The position numbers and the translations under genes were made by a program. Of a stretch of DNA of 13,464 nucleotides, positions 8,984-13,464 are shown in pieces. Positions within the stretch are counted from its first letter, which is position 1. Every line of letters starts with the position of its first letter. The DNA comes from JAABSP01 sp011390135 (GTDB lineage Bacteria; Desulfobacterota; Desulfobacteria; Desulfobacterales; JAABSP01), in NCBI GenBank assembly GCA_011390135.1, contig JAABSZ010000112.1, forward strand, positions 1 to 13,464, in the 5' to 3' direction. The notes beneath the pieces are model-generated. The model saw only the letters and a list, made by a program, of their open reading frames with translations. It had not been told where the DNA came from and did not search any database.

Positions 8984-9232
8984 CTATACGACAAAGAGAA
9001 GCAGCAGAGCGATTACAAGAGAATAGATGCCGGTCGATTCAGAAACCGCCTGCCCCACAAGCATGGTCCGGGTCAGGAGGCCGGCTTCTCCGGGATTTTT
9101 GCCGATAGCCTCGCACGCTTTGGCCCCGACCATTCCTTCCCCCAGTCCGGGGCCGATTGCGCCCAGCCCCATTGCCAAGCCGGCGCCCAGATAGGATGCA
9201 GCCTTGATAAGGTCGATACCTTCAATTGCCAT
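8984..9232 (-). CDS. atpE2: ATP synthase rotor subunit c, first small copy (sodium-type)
   Basis: It encodes exactly the same 82 residues as atpE3. Helix 1 spans about 12-35 with the glycine-rich packing face GAGLAMGLGAIGPGLG, and helix 2 about 54-80 with QAVSESTGIY carrying the ion-binding carboxylate E65. The short C-terminus ends LLLLFVV. Identical protein from two genes with only silent changes implies purifying selection after duplication or recent gene conversion. It starts 33 bases after the end of the large fused atpE1, with a GGAGGT site. Confidence 0.96.
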   Translation of the reverse strand: MAIEGIDLIKAASYLGAGLAMGLGAIGPGLGEGMVGAKACEAIGKNPGEAGLLTRTMLVGQAVSESTGIYSLVIALLLLFVV

Positions 9233-9236
9233 AACT

Positions 9237-9242
9237 ACCTCC
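9237..9242 (-). promoter_or_regulatory. atpE2: Strong ribosome-binding site of atpE2 (GGAGGT)
   Basis: GGAGGT is four bases before the ATG. This contrasts with the weak AGGT site before atpE1 and suggests more translation of the small c subunits than of the fused one. Confidence 0.85.
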
Positions 9243-9265
9243 AGTTTATTGATTGAACCCAGATT

Positions 9266-10240
9266 TCATATCAGAAAAATAAGTGCCAGCGATATCACCA
9301 TAGCATAAATGGCAGTCGATTGGGAAACCGCCTGACCTACCAGCATGGTTCGCATCAGCACAGATTCCTGCCGAACATTTCGAGCCACCCATGTAACGGC
9401 ACTTTGTGCAGTCATACCGTTGCCGACACCGGGACCGATGCCGCCGAAACCGGTACACAGTCCCGCGGAGAGCAAAGCCATCGATGCACCCAGCAATTCC
9501 GAGGATGGATACGCCTTGAACATGAGCACAAAGCTGATCAGAAGACCGAAAATCGATGGTGTCTGAGATACGGCCTGTCCCACCAGCATTATAACAGTTA
9601 TATTGCCGACATTGAGCGGTTGCCTGGCCGATCCCTCACAGCTCGCGCCGGCAGCAAGTCCGCTGCCGAGGCCGGATCCGATGGATGCGAGCCCCGTGGC
9701 GAGGCCGGCTCCGAGCAGGGCTGCCGAAGTCGGATGCAGGGGTGCGCCGGAAAAGTTGAGAAACATCAGCATGAAGGCCACCACCATTGAGAAAATGGCA
9801 GGGGTCTGGCTGACGGCCGAACCGATCAGCATATTGGTCGTAAGGCGTCCTCTCATTTCAGGCTGACGGGCAACGCCTTCGCACGCCTCACCTGCCGGAT
9901 AACCGGACCCGACACCGGAGCCGATCGCTCCGAAGCCCATACATAAACCGGCCCCGAAAAGTGCGGCCATCGAGATGATAGAGGCTGTTGAATAGTTGGA
10001 GAAAAGGAGAATTATGCCGATTACCAGCGAGAATATGGCTGCGGTTTCGGCTACAGCCTGCCCTACAAGCATCAGTTTGAAAATGTCACCGGATATGCCC
10101 GGATTCCGGGAAATGGCCGCATTCGCTTTTGCAGCGGCAAAACCTTCACCGATTGCGGCACCAATGGCCCCAAGCCCCATCGAGAGCCCGGCTCCGGAAA
10201 ATGCCGCCACTTTTACCCAAGATTCGATTTCGATTGCCAT
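9266..10240 (-). CDS. atpE1: Fused four-hairpin ATP synthase rotor subunit c with a single complete ion site
   Basis: The 324-residue protein consists of four tandem copies of the c hairpin (about residues 10-82, 90-162, 172-243, 252-324), so about eight membrane helices. Each copy repeats the pattern GAG(L)xxGxxxIGxGxGxG and then MLVGQAV(S)(E/Q)(T/S). Only the first copy has glutamates at both positions (E32, E65, with T66). Copies 2, 3 and 4 have glutamine (Q145, Q226, Q307) for the essential carboxylate and S112, S193 and N274 in helix 1. Four hairpins would therefore bind one ion. Fused c subunits are known in A-type ATPases and as the two-hairpin c1 of Acetobacterium woodii. The ATG at 10240 is chosen over a TTG at 10246; its ribosome site is weak. 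It sits at the usual atpE position directly after atpB. Confidence 0.93.
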   Translation of the reverse strand: MAIEIESWVKVAAFSGAGLSMGLGAIGAAIGEGFAAAKANAAISRNPGISGDIFKLMLVGQAVAETAAIFSLVIGIILLFSNYSTASIISMAALFGAGLCMGFGAIGSGVGSGYPAGEACEGVARQPEMRGRLTTNMLIGSAVSQTPAIFSMVVAFMLMFLNFSGAPLHPTSAALLGAGLATGLASIGSGLGSGLAAGASCEGSARQPLNVGNITVIMLVGQAVSQTPSIFGLLISFVLMFKAYPSSELLGASMALLSAGLCTGFGGIGPGVGNGMTAQSAVTWVARNVRQESVLMRTMLVGQAVSQSTAIYAMVISLALIFLI

Positions 10241-10242
10241 AG

Positions 10243-10917
10243 TCAATTAACCTGTACTGCAATGTAAACCAGGGTGAGCATTGTAAAAACAAAGGCCTGT
10301 ATTGCACCGATGAATATAACGAAAAAGGCGTTCAAAAACGGGGGCAGCACCAGGCTGAAGACCAGGTGCGAAACCACAAGTATGATAATGGATCCTCCCA
10401 TTATATTACCGAACAGACGAAAGGCAATCGAAATCACTTTCGACACTTCTCCGATAATATTCAAGGGCGCCATGAAGAATATCGGCTCGAAATATGCTTT
10501 GGCATACTTTTTGAATCCCTTTGCTCTGATGCCCGCATAATGCGCGATTACAAAACCCATCAACCCAAGGCTCAGCGGCGTGTTCAAATCCTTTGTGGGC
10601 TCATGCATGTGGGGGATCATCCCTACCCAGTTGGAGAGAAGCAGGAACATGAAGAGTGCGGTAATCAGCGGGGAGTAGCTCTTGCTCCGCTCTTTGTTCA
10701 AGGCATCTTCGGTGAGCCCGTATAGATTCGACACGAGAAGCTCGCCGACCACCTGGACCGGATTGGGCAGCACGTTCCGCTTTCGGGAGGCCATGATGCC
10801 GAAGAATACGAGGAGGCCCATGACGATCCATGTCATGATGATGACATTGAGGTTGAAGACCATGTCATGGCCCATGATGGGAATGACCAACTGAGATATC
10901 CTACCGAGATCTTCCAT
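10243..10917 (-). CDS. atpB: ATP synthase Fo subunit a
   Basis: Subunit a forms the two half-channels that pass ions to and from the c ring. The 224-residue protein has several membrane helices. The essential arginine is R167 in VISIAFRLFGNIMGG, which aligns with the well-known aArg210 of E. coli. The N-terminus is short, without the long leader of some relatives. PNPVQVVGELLVSNLYGL (about 51-68) and NWVGMIPHMHEPTKDLNTPL (about 96-115) are standard family segments. AGGA precedes the ATG and atpI ends 10 bases upstream. Confidence 0.96.
   Translation of the reverse strand: MEDLGRISQLVIPIMGHDMVFNLNVIIMTWIVMGLLVFFGIMASRKRNVLPNPVQVVGELLVSNLYGLTEDALNKERSKSYSPLITALFMFLLLSNWVGMIPHMHEPTKDLNTPLSLGLMGFVIAHYAGIRAKGFKKYAKAYFEPIFFMAPLNIIGEVSKVISIAFRLFGNIMGGSIIILVVSHLVFSLVLPPFLNAFFVIFIGAIQAFVFTMLTLVYIAVQVN
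10250..10253 (-). promoter_or_regulatory. atpE1: Weak ribosome-binding site of atpE1 (AGGT)
   Basis: Only AGGT, nine bases before the ATG, is available to pair with 16S rRNA, overlapping the very end of atpB. Translation probably depends on coupling to atpB, whose TGA stop is at 10243-10245. Confidence 0.5.
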
Positions 10918-10927
10918 AGCGTTTTTC

Positions 10928-11314
10928 CTAAACCTGTCCTGTACGAGTTGATATGAATAAGCTCAACACATGGTCGGCAAGAATCATGATCTGAATTGCC
11001 ACAAGGCCGATCAAAACACCGATCAGGGCAAAATTTTCGACCTTTAGGGCTATGATCAGAGGGACGGCCATGAGAGAAAAACGGAAAAAAATGGAGAAGA
11101 GGGAGTAAAAAAGGGTTTTACCTTTTGTAGGCGCCATCCTCATGGGCAGGGTCTGGGCCATGAGGATGAAATTGAAAACAGAAAAGAGTGTGCCCAGGAT
11201 CAGGCCCTTGCCCATGGGCCGCATGTCTGCGATGATCAGCCCGAGTCCGATGACAATGGCCGCGGTCATGGCCGCAGAGCAGTATCGGTTCCGTGTCTGT
11301 TTAAGGGTTTCCAT
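10928..11314 (-). CDS. atpI: ATP synthase subunit I (AtpI/AtpR-like)
   Basis: A 128-residue protein with about four membrane helices (roughly 14-30, 34-52, 70-88 and 95-118). AtpI proteins are not part of the mature enzyme in most species. In Acetobacterium woodii and other sodium enzymes, AtpI is known to assist assembly of the c ring. The ATG at 11314 (METLKQTR) with AAGGAG before it is preferred to a longer frame that starts at 11428, inside atpZ. It overlaps the atpZ end by 14 bases. Confidence 0.85.
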   Translation of the reverse strand: METLKQTRNRYCSAAMTAAIVIGLGLIIADMRPMGKGLILGTLFSVFNFILMAQTLPMRMAPTKGKTLFYSLFSIFFRFSLMAVPLIIALKVENFALIGVLIGLVAIQIMILADHVLSLFISTRTGQV

Positions 11315-11591
11315 CTCTCTTCTCCTTATCCTCCTCACCCGGGGCAGACTCACCCTGCTCCGGTTCTTTCTGCCGGGTGATCTCCATAATCTGCCGGTAT
11401 GCGACATTGCCGCCGCCGATAACCCCAAGCAGGATGAAGATCGTTACAAAGATCCCCCGGGTACCCAGCCATTTATCGATATACCATCCGACGGCAAAGC
11501 AGAAGATGATGCTTCCGGCCATAGTCAGGCCGAGCTGCATTACAATGGTTAAATGTTCGGTCCAGTCTCGATTCTTTTTATAAAAGCTCAT
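11301..11591 (-). CDS. atpZ: AtpZ-type small membrane protein of the ATP synthase operon
   Basis: A 96-residue protein with two membrane helices (about 14-36 and 46-64) and the AtpZ-type motif FAVGWYIDKWLGTRG, then a highly charged tail (KEPEQGESAPGEEDKEKRDG). AtpZ-family proteins precede atpI and atpB in many bacteria and are thought to help c-ring or magnesium-related assembly. The exact role is uncertain. AAAGGAAG precedes the ATG. It is the first gene of the operon. Confidence 0.85.
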   Translation of the reverse strand: MSFYKKNRDWTEHLTIVMQLGLTMAGSIIFCFAVGWYIDKWLGTRGIFVTIFILLGVIGGGNVAYRQIMEITRQKEPEQGESAPGEEDKEKRDGNP

Positions 11592-11625
11592 CTTCCTTTC
11601 TCATTCCCATAATCAAGAGAGTATC

Positions 11626-11653
11626 CGTATCAAATGAGTTGCCTCCCTGTCAA
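11626..11653 (-). promoter_or_regulatory. Probable promoter of the Fo operon
   Basis: TTGACA (11648-11653) followed 16 bases later by GATACG (11626-11631). The -35 box is perfect; the -10 box is poor, so the exact start is uncertain. It lies in the 140-base divergent gap between the Fo operon and the DHH gene. Confidence 0.45.
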
Positions 11654-11731
11654 GAAGATACTTTTTCGGGTTGCAATTCTTTTCAGGCAATCCTAAAGTA
11701 AGGGGATGTTTTTTATCATCAACATTTCAAA

Positions 11732-12790
11732 ATGGGAAAAATGAAGATGAAACTCTCCGGCAGCGAACGGCTGCGCCGTTTTTACAACCAGTTTTCGAAA
11801 ACGGATCAGGTGCTGGTCGTGATCAATGCGGATCCGGACGCCATTGGAAGCGCAATGGCCGTCAAACGCCTCCTCTGGCGCAAGGCCGCAGGCGTTACCC
11901 TGTCCCATTTCAACGCGATCAAACGGCCCGACAATATAGCGATGACCCGGCTGCTGCGGGTCTCTCTGATCCATACGGATGAGATCGACCCGAAGAAATT
12001 CGACAAGTTCGTGGTGGTCGATTCTCAACCGGGCCACAGCGAGGCCTTCAAACCCTTCAAATTCGATGTGGTGATCGACCATCACCCGGTATCCGAGCCG
12101 GTCAAGGCCCCATTTGTGGACATCCGGCCCGAATACGGTGCGACCGCAAGCATGATGACCGAATACCTGCGGGCCGCGAAGATCAAGCCCTCAGCAAAGC
12201 TGGCAACGGGCCTTTTCATCGGGATCAAGACCGACACCAGCGACTTCGAGCGCCAGGCCCTGATCGAGGATGTCAAAGCCTTCCAGTTTCTCTTCCGCCA
12301 TGCCAACATCCATCTGGCCCGAAAAATCGAACTTGCGGACTTGCGCCTTGATTTTCTAAGGTATTTCCGGTATGCCCTTCAGAACCTCTGCATGAGGAAG
12401 GGGAGGGCCTTTGTCCATCTGGGGAGTGTGACCAACCCGGATATCTGCGTGCTTATCGCGGACTTCTTCATGCGGGTCAATCCGGTGAAATGGAGCATTA
12501 TATCGGGGGTTTACGAAGATAAACTGGTGGTGATCTTCCGCAATGACGGCATCCGGAAGAACGCGGGAAAGAAGGCCAAGCAGACCTTCGAGCAGATTGG
12601 ATCGGCCGGGGGACACAAGAGCATGGCCAGGGCAGAGATTACCCTGGAGAGCCTCCCCTCCTCCCTGGATACGGCCGACACCCGCCGCACCGCGCAGTGG
12701 GTCATCGACCAGATCGAGAAGAGTCCCAAGCGGGGGCAGTCGGCCGAAAAAAAGGAATCGGAGAATGAATCTGAGGAGGATGAATCATGA
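11732..12790 (+). CDS. DHH-family phosphoesterase (NrnA-like)
   Basis: DHH proteins are metal-dependent phosphoesterases; NrnA-like members degrade short RNA or dinucleotides, and others act on other phosphoesters. Motif I is INADPDAIGS (31-40), motif II VVVDSQP (94-100) and motif III VIDHHP (114-119), the family signature. A fourth acidic site is in GIKTDTSDF (164-172). The C-terminal DHHA1 substrate-binding motif GSAGGHKSMARAE (about 290-302) is intact. The acidic tail ends near 352. ATG codons at 11732, 11741 and 11747 are all in frame; GGGA precedes the second and third, so the true start could be 11741. The ATG of the next gene overlaps its stop. Confidence 0.88.
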   Translation: MGKMKMKLSGSERLRRFYNQFSKTDQVLVVINADPDAIGSAMAVKRLLWRKAAGVTLSHFNAIKRPDNIAMTRLLRVSLIHTDEIDPKKFDKFVVVDSQPGHSEAFKPFKFDVVIDHHPVSEPVKAPFVDIRPEYGATASMMTEYLRAAKIKPSAKLATGLFIGIKTDTSDFERQALIEDVKAFQFLFRHANIHLARKIELADLRLDFLRYFRYALQNLCMRKGRAFVHLGSVTNPDICVLIADFFMRVNPVKWSIISGVYEDKLVVIFRNDGIRKNAGKKAKQTFEQIGSAGGHKSMARAEITLESLPSSLDTADTRRTAQWVIDQIEKSPKRGQSAEKKESENESEEDES

Positions 12791-13464
12791 TATCGGTAAC
12801 GGTTCTCGGGTCCGGAACCTGTGTGCCCAGCCTGCAGCGCAGCTCCTGTTCGGTGCTGATGGAGACCGGGGAGGCGAAGCTGCTCTTCGACTGCGGCGCG
12901 GGAACCATTCGACGGCTGCTGGAGGCCGGCCATACGATCACGGAGATCGACTACCTCTTCTTCAGCCACCTCCATCCGGATCATACCGGAGAGCTGGTCT
13001 CCTTTCTCTTCTCCACCAAATATGCAGGATGGAGCCGGGGGCGCAGAACGCCGCTGACAATTGTCGGGGGAAAGGGGTTTGTCGATTTCTATGACGGGCT
13101 TAGGAAGGTTTACGGGGAGTGGATCGAGTGGGAGGAGGAGCTGTTGAAGATCCTGGAGATGGACAACGGAGCCGAGGATCGGGCCGCGTTCGAGGGCTTT
13201 TCGGTGAAGACCCTTCCCATGCGTCATACCGCGCAGAGCCTCGGATACCGTATCTCTGACAACACCGGCCGGTCTGCAGTCTACTCCGGGGATACGGACA
13301 AAAATGAGAATCTCTCTCTGCTGGCAAAAGATGCGGATCTGCTCATCTGCGAGTGCGCCCATCCGGACGGGCTAAAGGTCGAGGGGCATCTCACCCCCTC
13401 CCTTGCCGGAGAGATCACGGCAAAGGCCAATGCCAAAAACCTGATGCTGATCCACTTCTACCCG
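12787..13464 (+). CDS. Metallo-beta-lactamase-fold hydrolase (RNase Z-like), 3' truncated by window end
   Basis: The ATG overlaps the DHH stop (ATGA), so the two are translationally coupled. The frame stays open to the window end, giving 226 residues. The metal-binding motif is HLHPDHTG (residues 61-68), with further ligands likely at His147 (LPMRHTAQ), Asp169 (YSGDTD) and the histidine in EGHLTPSLAGEI. The chain appears closer to ribonuclease Z-like hydrolases than to beta-lactamases because the fold starts with VLGSGTCVPSLQRSS. The substrate is unknown. The pairing with a DHH enzyme suggests a role in RNA or nucleotide turnover. Confidence 0.9.
   Translation, partial: MISVTVLGSGTCVPSLQRSSCSVLMETGEAKLLFDCGAGTIRRLLEAGHTITEIDYLFFSHLHPDHTGELVSFLFSTKYAGWSRGRRTPLTIVGGKGFVDFYDGLRKVYGEWIEWEEELLKILEMDNGAEDRAAFEGFSVKTLPMRHTAQSLGYRISDNTGRSAVYSGDTDKNENLSLLAKDADLLICECAHPDGLKVEGHLTPSLAGEITAKANAKNLMLIHFYP

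Noticed and set aside
9246..9458. Open frame inside the fused c-subunit gene
   Set aside because: It lies in another frame of atpE1 and is Cys/Arg-rich without family character.
10241..10246. TTG at 10246 as the start of atpE1
   Set aside because: The ATG at 10240 gives the same N-terminus (MAIE) as atpE2 and atpE3, so it is preferred.

Overview
The window looks like chromosomal DNA of an anaerobic deltaproteobacterium (Desulfobacterota), possibly a syntroph. This is an inference from gene content and protein style: a signal-peptide-bearing F-ATPase b subunit paired with a b' subunit, an atpZ-atpI-atpB-atpE order, a DHH/metallo-beta-lactamase pair, and a two-carboxylate sodium-type rotor ring. 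No 16S rRNA or species marker is present.

Layout, left to right. (1) 1-348: the 3' end of a periplasmic amino-acid-type solute-binding protein. (2) 364-880, minus strand: an intact MazF/PemK-type toxin-antitoxin pair. (3) 1100-1458, minus strand: tmRNA (ssrA) with a clear sigma70-type promoter; its tag reads ADDYDYALAA. (4) 1694-4306: the disaggregase ClpB, head-to-head with ssrA. (5) 4307-4669: no convincing gene, only some dyads. (6) 4670-7048: a small lipoprotein and a secreted zinc-phospholipase-C-like protein. The C-terminus of the second protein appears to run antisense through the remnant of a TumE-like toxin gene. (7) 7019-7312, minus strand: a small antitoxin-like gene. A 57-69 bp repeat lies upstream of it and also upstream of the first toxin-antitoxin pair. 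(8) 7488-7524: a strong terminator that closes the next operon. (9) 7566-11591, minus strand: an ATP synthase Fo-only operon, atpZ-atpI-atpB-atpE1-atpE2-atpE3-atpF'-atpF. (10) 11732-13464: a divergent operon with a DHH phosphoesterase and a metallo-beta-lactamase-fold protein that is cut by the window end.

The most interesting part is the Fo operon. It encodes three rotor c-subunit genes. atpE1 is a fusion of four c hairpins (about eight membrane helices, 324 aa) in which only the first hairpin keeps the ion-binding glutamates; the other three carry glutamine at that position. atpE2 and atpE3 encode identical 82-residue c subunits that differ in DNA only at silent sites. They carry E32, V63, E65, S66, T67 and Y70, which is the sodium-type site with two carboxylates. 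One large fused c with reduced ion-binding capacity followed by two identical small c genes resembles the hybrid rotor of Acetobacterium woodii, but with four hairpins rather than two. If assembled, such a ring would move fewer ions per ATP. That would favour building a steep ion gradient by ATP hydrolysis, which could suit an organism that depends on reverse electron transport (inference).

The left half joins two translation and proteostasis functions (tmRNA rescue and ClpB) with small toxin-antitoxin modules and signs of local rearrangement.
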